From NCBI RefSeq assembly GCF_051955275.1, contig NZ_JBQCGW010000220.1, positions 20,192-84,191 of the forward strand: a DNA stretch of 64,000 nucleotides. The letters are read 5' to 3'. This document shows positions 24,135 through 32,417 of the stretch, piece by piece. The translations under genes were made by a program, and so were the position numbers. The first letter of the stretch is position 1. Each line of letters starts with the position of its first letter. Under the pieces are notes generated by a model. That model made no database searches. It was not told where the DNA came from and saw only the letters and a program-made list of their open reading frames with translations. The stretch is from Pseudobacter sp051955275 (GTDB lineage: Bacteria; Bacteroidota; Bacteroidia; Chitinophagales; Chitinophagaceae).

Positions 24135-26591
24135 ATGAATAACCGAAAAATAATTGTTTCCATACTTTTTTTACTGATCTCCCGCCTTGTAGTGGCGCAA
24201 CAGGTGATTGTGAACAATGTAGGCAAAGATCCTTTCAATGGCAAGGTCACGGAAGTGGTTTTCAAGGGAAAGGAAGGGCAGTGGACCTTCAACCCTTACA
24301 ACGCACTGGTTGTGAAGGCTACATATCGTCCGGCAGATTATAACCGGGGTGAACTGATGAGCAATGCCGTAATCGGTACACCGCAGGCCACCCAGGCAAA
24401 GATCACCAACGGAACCTCCCAGACCGTTGAATTTGAGAACGGGCTCAGTGTGGTAATTCAGCGTGACAGGATCTATTTCCGGCAGGGCAGGGAAATAAAA
24501 GTGAAGAATGCATCCTATTTCAGCCAGGACAATAACCGGGGCTTCCGTTTTCAGCTCACAGACGGGGAGAAATGGCTGGGTGGCGGTGAGCGCGCCTTAC
24601 CGATGGACCGCCGCGGATACCGCCTTCAACTGTACAATTCACCCGCTTACGGATATGGGCTGGGAGCTGATAATCTCAATTTCTCCGTACCATTTTTTAT
24701 CTCTTCCAATAACTACGGGCTGTTTTTTGATAATCCTTCCAAAGGATATGCAGATATCGGGCTCACAGAAAAAAGCACGCTGGAAGCAGGCTTTATGAGT
24801 GGAGAGCTGAACTTCTACGTGGTGTTCGGCCGGAATCTGGATGAGATCATGCTGAACTACAGCGCCATCACCGGCAGGCAGCCGTTGCCTCCGCGCTGGG
24901 CGCTGGGCAATTTCGTGTCCAGGTTCGGATACAGAAGCGAAGCACAGGTGAAGGATGTGGTGGCCAAAATGCAGGCGGCCGGGTTCCCCATCGATGGTCT
25001 CATATTCGACCTATTCTGGTTTGGTGATGATATAAAGGGAACCCTCGGTAATTTCGACTGGGTGAATACCAGCAAATGGCCCAACCCGAAGAATATGCTC
25101 ACCCGGTTCCGGCAACAGAATATCAAACCAGTGCTGATCACGGAGCCTTTCTTTCTGAAAGGCACCAAAAGTTTCGCTGAAGCAACGCCTTTCCTGGCAA
25201 CGGATGCAGCCGGACAGCCTTATATGTATAAAGACCTCTACTTTGGAGAAGGCGGTCTGATAGATATCTTCCGCAAGCCGGCGCGCGACTTCATGTGGAA
25301 GCTCTACAAAAAGCAGGTAGCCAATGGCGTTAGTGGGTGGTGGAGTGACCTTGGCGAGCCGGAGAAACATCCCAATACCATCGTTCATAATCTCAAAGAC
25401 CAGGGCATCAACAGACCGGTAACTGCCGATGAGATCCATAATCTGTATGGTCATCAGTGGAGCGCCCTGTTGTATGAAAAATACCGCGATGATTATCCTG
25501 ATCAGCGCCTCTTCCATCTCAACCGTGCAGGCTTCGCCGGTAGCCAGCGTTACAGTGTGTTTCCCTGGACAGGCGATGTGGCCCGCAGCTGGAGCGGCCT
25601 CAAGGCGCAGTGGCCGGTGCTGATGGGCATGAGCCTCAGCGGCCTGCCCTACGTACATTCCGATGCCGGAGGTTTTGCCATGGCCGATGAAGCAGATGCA
25701 GAGCTTTACACCAGGTGGTTGCAATTTGCTGCTTTCACACCGGTGTTCCGCCCGCATGGTACGGCGCTGGAAGATTATGATAAAACAGTGAAGAGCATTC
25801 CTTCCGAACCTGTATTCTGGCAGGAGCCATACCAGGGGATCGTAAAAAAGTATGTGCGTCTCCGTTATGAGCTGCTTCCCTATAATTATTCGCTTGCATA
25901 TGATCAGGCAGTGAATGGCAGGCCGCTCATGCGCCCGCTCTATTACTATAACTACAATGATCCTGAAACCTTCAATGCCACTGATCAGTACTTCTGGGGC
26001 GATCAGTTCCTGGTAGCGCCCGTGATGACGCAATCTGCCACCAGCAGGAAGGTTTATCTGCCCGAAGGGCAGTGGTACCGCTTTTCCGACAGCAAACTGC
26101 TGGAAGGAAAGCAGTGGCTGGATCAGCCTGCTGAACTGGCAACCATGCCACTTTACGCAAAGGCAGGTAGCTTTATTCCTTTCTGGCAAACGGATTCCGT
26201 GATCCGCAATACAGAAGCATACAATTCAAAAAGTATCGGGATGGTGTACTATCCATCTGCTGCTGCTGCTGCTTACACCTGGTATGATGACGATGGTGCA
26301 GAGCCCCGCGCCCTGGAGCGTGCAGAGTATGAACTGGTGACCTTTACCGGCGTAACCAAAGGGAATACCATCAGCATTGAATTAAAAACAAATAATCCGG
26401 CTGCCTACAAACGCAAACAGCAGCGCAAATTCACCCTCCTGATCCCTGGTGCGAACATCAAATTTGTACATGTGAACGGTACGGAAATCAGCACAACTGC
26501 CGCTAAACCCATGATAATGGCCGGTGGTCAGTTTTCAGCCACCACCATCGTTTTTGATGGTAAGCCAACAACAGTGGAGATCAAATTGTAA
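24135..26591 (+). CDS. Secreted glycoside hydrolase family 31 (alpha-glucosidase type)
   Basis: This 818-residue exported enzyme has a signal peptide (RKIIVSILFLLISRLVVAQ). The GH31 barrel spans about residues 230-600. The nucleophile Asp is in GWWSDLGEPEKHP (about residue 405), the acid/base Asp in FPWTGDVARSW (about residue 480), and the substrate loop reads LPYVHSDAGGF. A DUF5110-like beta domain follows (about 690-818, with YYPSAAAAAYTWYDDDG). GH31 covers alpha-glucosidases, alpha-xylosidases and related enzymes, so the exact substrate is uncertain. It is not in a SusC/SusD cluster, which would normally point to the glycan. Confidence 0.92.
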   Translation: MNNRKIIVSILFLLISRLVVAQQVIVNNVGKDPFNGKVTEVVFKGKEGQWTFNPYNALVVKATYRPADYNRGELMSNAVIGTPQATQAKITNGTSQTVEFENGLSVVIQRDRIYFRQGREIKVKNASYFSQDNNRGFRFQLTDGEKWLGGGERALPMDRRGYRLQLYNSPAYGYGLGADNLNFSVPFFISSNNYGLFFDNPSKGYADIGLTEKSTLEAGFMSGELNFYVVFGRNLDEIMLNYSAITGRQPLPPRWALGNFVSRFGYRSEAQVKDVVAKMQAAGFPIDGLIFDLFWFGDDIKGTLGNFDWVNTSKWPNPKNMLTRFRQQNIKPVLITEPFFLKGTKSFAEATPFLATDAAGQPYMYKDLYFGEGGLIDIFRKPARDFMWKLYKKQVANGVSGWWSDLGEPEKHPNTIVHNLKDQGINRPVTADEIHNLYGHQWSALLYEKYRDDYPDQRLFHLNRAGFAGSQRYSVFPWTGDVARSWSGLKAQWPVLMGMSLSGLPYVHSDAGGFAMADEADAELYTRWLQFAAFTPVFRPHGTALEDYDKTVKSIPSEPVFWQEPYQGIVKKYVRLRYELLPYNYSLAYDQAVNGRPLMRPLYYYNYNDPETFNATDQYFWGDQFLVAPVMTQSATSRKVYLPEGQWYRFSDSKLLEGKQWLDQPAELATMPLYAKAGSFIPFWQTDSVIRNTEAYNSKSIGMVYYPSAAAAAYTWYDDDGAEPRALERAEYELVTFTGVTKGNTISIELKTNNPAAYKRKQQRKFTLLIPGANIKFVHVNGTEISTTAAKPMIMAGGQFSATTIVFDGKPTTVEIKL

Positions 26592-26653
26592 TTGAAAACA
26601 CTTTATCTTCGCCACCCAATCTGGCTGCTCTAACTATTTAAAATATTGCCATT

Positions 26654-28018
26654 ATGCAAGCTTGGAAAGAATACCAGGAAAAGAACAAGGATCGTTTCCT
26701 CGAAGAACTCAAAGATCTGTTGCGCATCCCGTCTATCAGTGCCAACAGCGCCAATAAAGAAGACATGCGCAAATGCGCGGAAGCCGTGAAGCAACGTCTG
26801 CTGGAAGCAGGCGCCGGCAAAGCGGAAGTGATGGAAACAGCGGGCCATCCCGTAGTATATGGAGAGAAGATCGTAGATCCTTCCAAACCAACGGTGCTGG
26901 TATATGGCCACTATGACGTGCAGCCGCCCGATCCGCTCAATCTCTGGACCAGCGGGCCGTTTGAGCCGGTGGTGAAAGACGGTAAACTATATGCGCGCGG
27001 ATCCGCCGATGATAAAGGCCAGGTGTACATGCATGTGAAAGCGCTGGAGACCATGACCAAAACAAACACACAACCTACCAATATCAAGTTCCTCATCGAG
27101 GGTGAAGAAGAGGTAGGTTCTCCCAATCTCGAAAAATTTGTTGCAGAGCATAAGGACCTTCTGAAATGCGATGTGATCCTGATCAGCGACAGTGCCATGC
27201 TTTCCCTTGACACCCCTTCCATGGACATCGGCATGCGCGGCCTCGCTTACATCCAGGTGGAAGTGACCGGTCCTAACCGTGATCTCCACAGTGGTGTGTA
27301 CGGCGGTGCTGTCGCCAATCCCATCACCATGCTCGCGAAAATGATCGCCGGCGCACATGACGAGAACAATCATATCACCATTCCCGGTTTTTATGATGAT
27401 GTGCTCACCGTGTCTGATGATGAAAGAAAGATGCTGGCACAGGCTCCCTACAATGAAGCTGAGTACAGCAAAGACCTGGGCGTTGAATCGCTCTGGGGCG
27501 AAAAGGGCTTCTCCACCAACGAGCGTACCGGTATCCGCCCAACACTGGAACTGAACGGTATCTGGGGTGGTTACACGGCCGAAGGTGCCAAGACCGTTCT
27601 TCCTTCAAAAGCATACGCCAAGATCTCCGCACGCCTGGTGCCTAACCAGAGCTCTGAGAAGATCACGGAACTGTTGCTGAACTATTTCAGGAAAGTAGCT
27701 CCTGCAGGCGTTACTGTGAAGGCTGAGAACCTCCATGGCGGCGAACCTTATATGACCCCCATCGGATCCAAAGGATACCAGGCTGCAAGCCAGGCTTACG
27801 AAACCACTTTCGGTAAGAAACCGATCCCGGTCCGTGGCGGCGGCAGTATTCCCATCTGCACCATCCTGGAAAGGGAACTGGGCGTGAAGATCGTGTTCAT
27901 GGGTTTTGGCCTCGACAGCGATAACCTGCACTCACCCAATGAGAAATTCGACCTGGCCAATTTCTACAAGGGCATCGAAACGATCCCTTATTTCCACCAG
28001 TTCTACGCGCAACAATAA
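26654..28018 (+). CDS. M20 family dipeptidase
   Basis: This 454-residue zinc peptidase belongs to the M20 (CNDP-like) group and hydrolyses dipeptides or small peptides in the cytoplasm. Metal-binding and catalytic motifs are visible in order: VYGHYDVQPP, ARGSADDKGQ (bridging Asp), EGEEEVGS (catalytic Glu and metal Glu), VILISDSAM and the final His in DSDNLHSPNE. The inserted dimerisation domain carries DLHSGVYGGAVANP. There is no signal peptide. The hslR-like gene starts 16 bases after the stop. Confidence 0.94.
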   Translation: MQAWKEYQEKNKDRFLEELKDLLRIPSISANSANKEDMRKCAEAVKQRLLEAGAGKAEVMETAGHPVVYGEKIVDPSKPTVLVYGHYDVQPPDPLNLWTSGPFEPVVKDGKLYARGSADDKGQVYMHVKALETMTKTNTQPTNIKFLIEGEEEVGSPNLEKFVAEHKDLLKCDVILISDSAMLSLDTPSMDIGMRGLAYIQVEVTGPNRDLHSGVYGGAVANPITMLAKMIAGAHDENNHITIPGFYDDVLTVSDDERKMLAQAPYNEAEYSKDLGVESLWGEKGFSTNERTGIRPTLELNGIWGGYTAEGAKTVLPSKAYAKISARLVPNQSSEKITELLLNYFRKVAPAGVTVKAENLHGGEPYMTPIGSKGYQAASQAYETTFGKKPIPVRGGGSIPICTILERELGVKIVFMGFGLDSDNLHSPNEKFDLANFYKGIETIPYFHQFYAQQ

Positions 28019-28022
28019 GCCG

Positions 28023-28030
28023 TAACTTTG
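28023..28030 (+). promoter_or_regulatory. -7 box TAACTTTG just before hslR-like gene
   Basis: TAACTTTG ends four bases before ATG 28035, the same spacing as at trmD and nearly that at dut. This would place the transcription start on the start codon. Confidence 0.4.
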
Positions 28031-28034
28031 AAGC

Positions 28035-28436
28035 ATGGCCGATAAAGAGAAATTACGCATCGATAAGTATTTATGGTCGATCCGTTTGTTCAAAACGCGC
28101 TCGCTGGCTACTGAGGCCTGCGACGGAGGTAAGGTAAAGTGGAACGAGAACAATGTGAAGCCTGCGAAAGCTGTGAACATCGGAGAGATCTATGAAGTTA
28201 AAACAGCAGCCCGGAGATGGACCGTAAAGGTCACCGGGCTGCTGCATAACCGTGTTGCACACACGGAAGCCATCAAGTACTACGAAGATCTTACACCTCC
28301 CGAAGAGCTGGAACGGTTACAGTTCCAGGCTGCCACCTTCCATACAGGCAAACGCCTCAGTAAGCAGGGAAGGCCTACCAAGAAACAAAGAAGGGATATC
28401 GAAGGATTTATGGGGGATGAGGATGCTGAAGAATAA
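28035..28436 (+). CDS. hslR: S4-domain RNA-binding protein, Hsp15 family
   Basis: This 133-residue protein starts with an S4 RNA-binding domain (LRIDKYLWSIRLFKTRSLAT, then EACDGGKVKWNENNVKPAK) and ends in a basic tail (SKQGRPTKKQRRDIEGF), the layout of Hsp15/HslR. Hsp15 binds stalled 50S subunits carrying nascent chains and helps recycle them. The match to the family is clear by length and motif order, but the stress role is carried over from Escherichia coli. The gene precedes trmD, separated by a half copy of the palindromic repeat. Confidence 0.9.
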   Translation: MADKEKLRIDKYLWSIRLFKTRSLATEACDGGKVKWNENNVKPAKAVNIGEIYEVKTAARRWTVKVTGLLHNRVAHTEAIKYYEDLTPPEELERLQFQAATFHTGKRLSKQGRPTKKQRRDIEGFMGDEDAEE

Positions 28437-28443
28437 TTACGCA

Positions 28444-28472
28444 GTGCCCAGTCGCTCGCGTCTCCGCGAGTG
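28444..28472. repeat. REP-like element, half copy
   Basis: This 29-base stretch, GTGCCCAGTCGC followed by the TCGCGTCTCCGCGA hairpin and GTG, matches one arm of the 12300-12420 element with one base change in the loop. It sits between the hslR-like stop and the trmD promoter box and could act as a terminator or stabiliser for the upstream message. Confidence 0.85.
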
Positions 28473-28483
28473 TTCATCTTCCT

Positions 28484-28491
28484 TATCTTTG
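28484..28491 (+). promoter_or_regulatory. -7 box TATCTTTG just before trmD
   Basis: TATCTTTG is an exact TAnnTTTG match and ends four bases before the trmD ATG at 28496. The usual -33 position falls in the repeat and shows no TTTG. Confidence 0.45.
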
Positions 28492-28495
28492 CGGC

Positions 28496-29176
28496 ATGCG
28501 TATCGATATCATTTCTATTGTACCTGAATTACTGGAGAGCCCGCTTGGTCATTCCATCATGAAGAGAGCCCGCGACAAAGGCTTGCTGGAAGTGCATGTT
28601 CATCATCTGCGTCAATGGGCGGTGAATGAGTATGGACAGGTGGATGATTATCAGTACGGCGGCGGCGCAGGAATGGTGATGATGCCGGAACCGCTGGCCA
28701 ATGCCATCGAAACGCTGCAGAAAGACAGGCTGTATGATGAGATCATCTATGTAACACCTGATGGTCCGCGCTTTGATCAGTCCACTGCCAATCAACTCTC
28801 ACTCAAAGGCAATCTTATCATCATCTGCGGACATTACAAGGGGATCGACGAACGCATCCGCGAACATTTCGTTACAAAGGAAATTTCCATTGGAGATTAT
28901 GTGCTCAGTGGCGGGGAACTGGCTGCCGCGGTTATTGTGGACGCAATCGGAAGATTATTGCCCGGAGTGCTCAATGATGAGACCTCTGCGCTGATGGATT
29001 CTTTTCAGGATAACTTACTGGCCCCTCCAGTCTACACAAGACCATCAGAGTTCCGCGGTTGGAAAGTACCTGATATCCTCATGAGCGGCGACCCCCTGAA
29101 GATCGCCGACTGGCGCTATGAACAGGCTGTGAAGCGCACCAAAGAGCGCCGGCCCGATCTGCACAGTGATCAGTAA
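28496..29176 (+). CDS. trmD: tRNA (guanine37-N1)-methyltransferase
   Basis: TrmD methylates G37 of tRNAs to prevent frameshifting, using SAM bound in a trefoil-knot SPOUT fold. The 226-residue protein has the N-terminal MRIDIISIVPELLES, YQYGGGAGMVMMPEPL, the knot segment IIICGHYKGIDERI and SIGDYVLSGGELAA, and the C-terminal YTRPSEFRGWKVPDILMSG. All conserved elements are present. It is not linked here to rpsP, rimM or rplS as in many bacteria. Confidence 0.97.
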   Translation: MRIDIISIVPELLESPLGHSIMKRARDKGLLEVHVHHLRQWAVNEYGQVDDYQYGGGAGMVMMPEPLANAIETLQKDRLYDEIIYVTPDGPRFDQSTANQLSLKGNLIIICGHYKGIDERIREHFVTKEISIGDYVLSGGELAAAVIVDAIGRLLPGVLNDETSALMDSFQDNLLAPPVYTRPSEFRGWKVPDILMSGDPLKIADWRYEQAVKRTKERRPDLHSDQ

Positions 29177-29218
29177 GTTATCAATGTCAATAATCTGACA
29201 TGCAATTCCTGTTGATTC

Positions 29219-29296
29219 TCAGAATACCGCTACCATATAGATCAGCAGGTATACCACCAGGGTCATCAACAGTCCTACTAAAATTGTTTTCTTCAT
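29219..29296 (-). CDS. Candidate 25-residue small membrane protein
   Basis: On the minus strand an ATG at 29296 opens a 25-codon frame ending in TGA at 29219-29221. The peptide begins MKKTILVGLL and ends LLIYMVAVF, with two Lys at the start followed by an almost unbroken hydrophobic run of about 20 residues, ideal for one transmembrane helix. The bases just before the start form a small hairpin (AAGAAC with GTTCTT); no Shine-Dalgarno sequence is visible. It lies in the gap between convergent trmD and the palindromic repeat. I recognise no family. It could be a chance frame, but the charge and hydrophobicity pattern is unusually protein-like. Confidence 0.45.
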   Translation of the reverse strand: MKKTILVGLLMTLVVYLLIYMVAVF

Positions 29297-29390
29297 AAGA
29301 ACGGATTTAGTGTTCTTATGTATGCATGTACTGTGCCAACCGGCAGTTTATCCACATAGGAAATATACCGGGGAGATTACGAATGTCGGG

Positions 29391-29502
29391 GAGCACTCGC
29401 TCGCCTCTGGCGAGTGAGTAATATTTGTTCGCCTCCGGCGAACGCTGAACTCGCCAGAGGCGAGCAAATAGAAGTCACTCGCGGGGACGCGAGCGACTGG
29501 CA
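29391..29502. repeat. REP-like palindromic element, second large copy
   Basis: Four successive GC hairpins can form: CACTCGC/GCGAGTG (29394-29416), TTCGCC/GGCGAA, CTCGCC/GGCGAG, and CTCGCG/CGCGAG. The right half (about 29450-29502) is nearly identical to the reverse complement of 12304-12358, with one base change and one missing C. Its last hairpin overlaps the end of the CDF transporter gene. Confidence 0.9.
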
Positions 29503-30488
29503 GCTGCGAGAGAATGCTTTTGATCGCTCAGCAGGTTATTCAAATCCCATTGCACCTTCTCTACAAAAGGATGTTGCCTTACTTCACATTCGAATTTATT
29601 ACAGATACGGCAGCTGAAATCCATGCAGCCATCCACATGCACGGCCATTTCGATGGAGTCTCCAAACTCGCGCCTGATCAGGTGTGTAAGCTCATCCACT
29701 TCAAGGTGCGCTTCGTTTACATTGAAATACCAGGGAACTGTGAGATGGCAATCTATATGTAATTGTCCACCGTATTTGATCACGCGGAGGTTGTGCAGGT
29801 CTATCCAGTTGGTGCGGCGGTTGGCGTTGAGCAGGATCACCATTTTCTGTAACAATTCCTTATCGGCTTCATCCATGATACCTGCCAGTGATCTGCGGAG
29901 GATTATGTAACCTGTATAGATGATGTACAGGGCAAGCAGAATGGCCACTGCGCCATCTAACCAGAGCAGTCCGGTAAACCTGATCAGCACCAGTCCGGCA
30001 ATGATACCGAGTGTGCTCCATGTGTCAGATTGAAGGTGCTTGCCGCTGGCGATCAGCGCGAGTGAATTATTCTTCCTTCCTTTCCGGATACTGATGCTGC
30101 CTACTACAAAATTGATGAGTGCGGTAATGGCTATGAGGATAATACCGCTATCCAGTTTGTGCAGTTCACGTGGCTCGATGAGGTGGCGCACGGATTCATA
30201 GATGATGATAATGCCTGCAATGAGAATCAGGGTGCCTTCCACGGCAGCTGAGAGGAACTCCGCTTTACCATGACCGTAAGGATGATCTTCATCCCTGGGT
30301 TTGGCGGCAACATACAGGCTGTACAGTCCGATAAAACCGGCAATCACATTCACGGTGCTTTCCAGGGCATCTGTGAGGATGGCCACCGAATGCGTAAGAA
30401 AATACGCCACCAGTTTCAACAGGAAGAGTACAACAGCAACGGTTACAACATACCGTTGTGTACGGAGATTTTCGAGGCCGGTATCCAA
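29475..30488 (-). CDS. Cation diffusion facilitator (CDF) family metal transporter
   Basis: This divalent-metal antiporter of about 337 residues has six transmembrane helices. The metal-site signatures are in HSVAILTDALESTVNVIAG (helix 2), DEDHPYGHGKAEFLSA, and SGKHLQSDTWSTLG (helix 5). The cytoplasmic C-terminal domain follows and has an extra cysteine-rich tail, CMDFSCRICNKFEC. I chose the TTG at 30488 (LDTGLENLRTQRYVV) because the longer frame to 30590 runs through the divergent promoter. The last residues, AASRSRPRE, and the stop are encoded by the palindromic repeat, so the original C-terminus has probably been replaced. Confidence 0.9.
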   Translation of the reverse strand: MDTGLENLRTQRYVVTVAVVLFLLKLVAYFLTHSVAILTDALESTVNVIAGFIGLYSLYVAAKPRDEDHPYGHGKAEFLSAAVEGTLILIAGIIIIYESVRHLIEPRELHKLDSGIILIAITALINFVVGSISIRKGRKNNSLALIASGKHLQSDTWSTLGIIAGLVLIRFTGLLWLDGAVAILLALYIIYTGYIILRRSLAGIMDEADKELLQKMVILLNANRRTNWIDLHNLRVIKYGGQLHIDCHLTVPWYFNVNEAHLEVDELTHLIRREFGDSIEMAVHVDGCMDFSCRICNKFECEVRQHPFVEKVQWDLNNLLSDQKHSLAAASRSRPRE

Positions 30489-30510
30489 AGCAAGCGATTT
30501 GGGTAAAAGT

Positions 30511-30527
30511 ACAAAGATTATCTTTGT
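30511..30527. promoter_or_regulatory. Near-palindromic divergent promoter
   Basis: The sequence ACAAAGATTATCTTTGT is almost its own reverse complement. Read forward it holds TATCTTTG (30519-30526), an exact -7 box for the O-methyltransferase. Read in reverse it holds TAATCTTTG (one extra spacer base) for the CDF transporter. The two start codons are 15 and 23 bases away. Confidence 0.5.
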
Positions 30528-30541
30528 ACAAACGTCAACCT

Positions 30542-31180
30542 GTGGAACTGATACCTGGCATCGTTGAAGAATATGCGGCAAAGTATACATCGCTTGAAGA
30601 TGAACTGCTGCGGGACATCAATGCGCAAACCTATGCCACCCACGCGCAGCCCCATATGCTCAGCGGGCATGTGCAGGGTAAATTACTGGAAATGGTGAGC
30701 CGCATGCTGCAGCCACGCCGCATCCTGGAGATCGGCACTTTTACCGGCTATAGTGCCCTCTGCCTTGCCAAAGGCTTGTTAAAAGACGGTTTATTGCACA
30801 CAATTGAGCTCAGAGAGGCCGATGGAGCTATATCCCAGGCAAATTTCAATAGGTCAAATGACCGCGAAAAGATAATTTTGCACATCGGGAATGCGTTACA
30901 GATCATACCCGACCTGCAGGAGACCTGGGACCTCGTTTTCATTGACGCCGACAAGGTTTCCTACATGGAGTATTTCAACCTGGTTTTGCCCAATTTAAGG
31001 CCCGGTGGCGTAATTCTGGCGGATAATGTCCTGTTTCATGGACAGGTGCTGGAAGAGCCGGTAACCACAAAGAACGGTAAAGCCATGCAGGCCTTCAATG
31101 AGATGGTGCTGCAGGACGAAAGGGTAGAGCAGGTTTTGCTCACCGTACGTGATGGTTTACTCATGATCCGTAAAAAATAA
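30542..31180 (+). CDS. SAM-dependent O-methyltransferase
   Basis: This is a class I methyltransferase of the caffeoyl-CoA/catechol O-methyltransferase family, 212 residues from GTG 30542 (VELIPGIVEEYAAKY). The family's PHMLSGHVQGKLLEMVSRM, the SAM loop ILEIGTFTGYSALCLAKGL, the metal-binding LVFIDADKVSYMEYF and GGVILADNVLFHGQV are all present. Bacterial members methylate small phenolic substrates or tRNA uridines (TrmR group), so the substrate is open. The TTG at 30524 overlaps the promoter box and is less likely as start. It is the first gene of an operon with the glucosaminidase (six bases later) and hpt. Confidence 0.9.
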   Translation: MELIPGIVEEYAAKYTSLEDELLRDINAQTYATHAQPHMLSGHVQGKLLEMVSRMLQPRRILEIGTFTGYSALCLAKGLLKDGLLHTIELREADGAISQANFNRSNDREKIILHIGNALQIIPDLQETWDLVFIDADKVSYMEYFNLVLPNLRPGGVILADNVLFHGQVLEEPVTTKNGKAMQAFNEMVLQDERVEQVLLTVRDGLLMIRKK

Positions 31181-31185
31181 AAGGA

Positions 31186-32409
31186 ATGCTGAAACGCTTA
31201 TTGATCGTTCTGCCCTTGCTGGCAACTCTTTGTGTAAAGGCTCAGAAGAGCGCTGACATCCTGGATTATATCAACACCTACAAGGAACTGGCTATACAGG
31301 AAATGGTGAGAACAGGCGTGCCTGCTTCCATCAAACTGGCACAGGGCATTCATGAGACCATGGCGGGCAAAAGCGTGCTGGTTATGAAATCCAATAACCA
31401 TTTCGGCATCAAGTGCAAGGAAACCTGGCAGGGCAAAAAAGTATACCACGATGATGATGCCCGCGGAGAATGTTTCCGCTCTTATTCCAGCCCCAGTGAT
31501 TCCTACCTGGATCATTCCAATTTCTTGAAGAACAGCGCCCGGTATGCCAGCCTGTTCCAGCTCGATCCCACTGACTACAAAGGATGGGCTTACGGCCTCA
31601 AGAAAGCAGGGTATGCCACCAATATAAAATACTCACAGCTGCTCATCAAACTCATAGAAGATTATAACCTGCAGGAGTACTCGCTGATTGCGCTGGGTAA
31701 ACTCCCGATGCAGAAAGATATCCTCGCTTCCAACAAAACAGTGATCGGTGAGCCCATTGCGGTGGAAATGATACAGGAAAAGGTGGTTGCAGAGGTTGGT
31801 AATCCTGATCTTATCCGTCCGTCTGTTCCTGAAGTGAGCTATCCGGAAGGAGAGTTCAAGATCAACGATACCCGTGTGATCTATGCAAAAAGCGGCACAT
31901 CCTTGCTGGCCGTTGCCAAACTCTATGATATTTCGCTGCGCCGCCTCCTCGATTTCAATGATATGGACAGGGAAGATGTGATCACCGACAACCAGCTGCT
32001 CTTCCTGCAACGCAAGCGGAAGACCGGTGTTGGCGAATTACATATTGTGCAGGAAGGCGAAACCTTGTACGATATCTGCCAGACAGAGGGTATTCGTTAT
32101 GAAGCCATGCTCAAGTACAATCATCTGAAAGAAGATGATGTACCTGCCATCGGGGAAAAGATCTATCTCCGTACTGCTGCTCCTGCAAGGCCCAGGCTGG
32201 CTTCAGAAATGGCTGTGGCTGCCGTGGTAAGAACAACTGTAGACAGCAGGCCTGCCATGAGCAGCTCCCTGACGCATGTGGTGCAAACCAAAGAGACCCT
32301 GTACAGCATCGCCAAAAAATACAATGTTACCGTTGAGAAGATACAGGAGTGGAACAGGCTTCAGAGCACTGACCTGAAGATCGGCCAAACGCTTGTCATT
32401 TTACAATAA
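31186..32409 (+). CDS. Secreted glucosaminidase (GH73-like) with LysM domains
   Basis: This 407-residue exported peptidoglycan hydrolase has a signal peptide (MLKRLLIVLPLLATLCVKAQ). The catalytic domain (about residues 22-165) shows ASIKLAQGIHETMAG with the catalytic Glu, then SNNHFGIKCKETWQGK and FRSYSSPSDSYLDHSNFL. At least two LysM repeats follow: LHIVQEGETLYDICQTEGIR (about residues 283-330) and THVVQTKETLYSIAKKYNVT to the C-terminus; a diverged third may lie near residues 220-265. It should bind and cleave the glycan strands. Its tight spacing with hpt and the methyltransferase is probably only transcriptional. Confidence 0.93.
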   Translation: MLKRLLIVLPLLATLCVKAQKSADILDYINTYKELAIQEMVRTGVPASIKLAQGIHETMAGKSVLVMKSNNHFGIKCKETWQGKKVYHDDDARGECFRSYSSPSDSYLDHSNFLKNSARYASLFQLDPTDYKGWAYGLKKAGYATNIKYSQLLIKLIEDYNLQEYSLIALGKLPMQKDILASNKTVIGEPIAVEMIQEKVVAEVGNPDLIRPSVPEVSYPEGEFKINDTRVIYAKSGTSLLAVAKLYDISLRRLLDFNDMDREDVITDNQLLFLQRKRKTGVGELHIVQEGETLYDICQTEGIRYEAMLKYNHLKEDDVPAIGEKIYLRTAAPARPRLASEMAVAAVVRTTVDSRPAMSSSLTHVVQTKETLYSIAKKYNVTVEKIQEWNRLQSTDLKIGQTLVILQ

Positions 32410-32417
32410 CTGATCTT

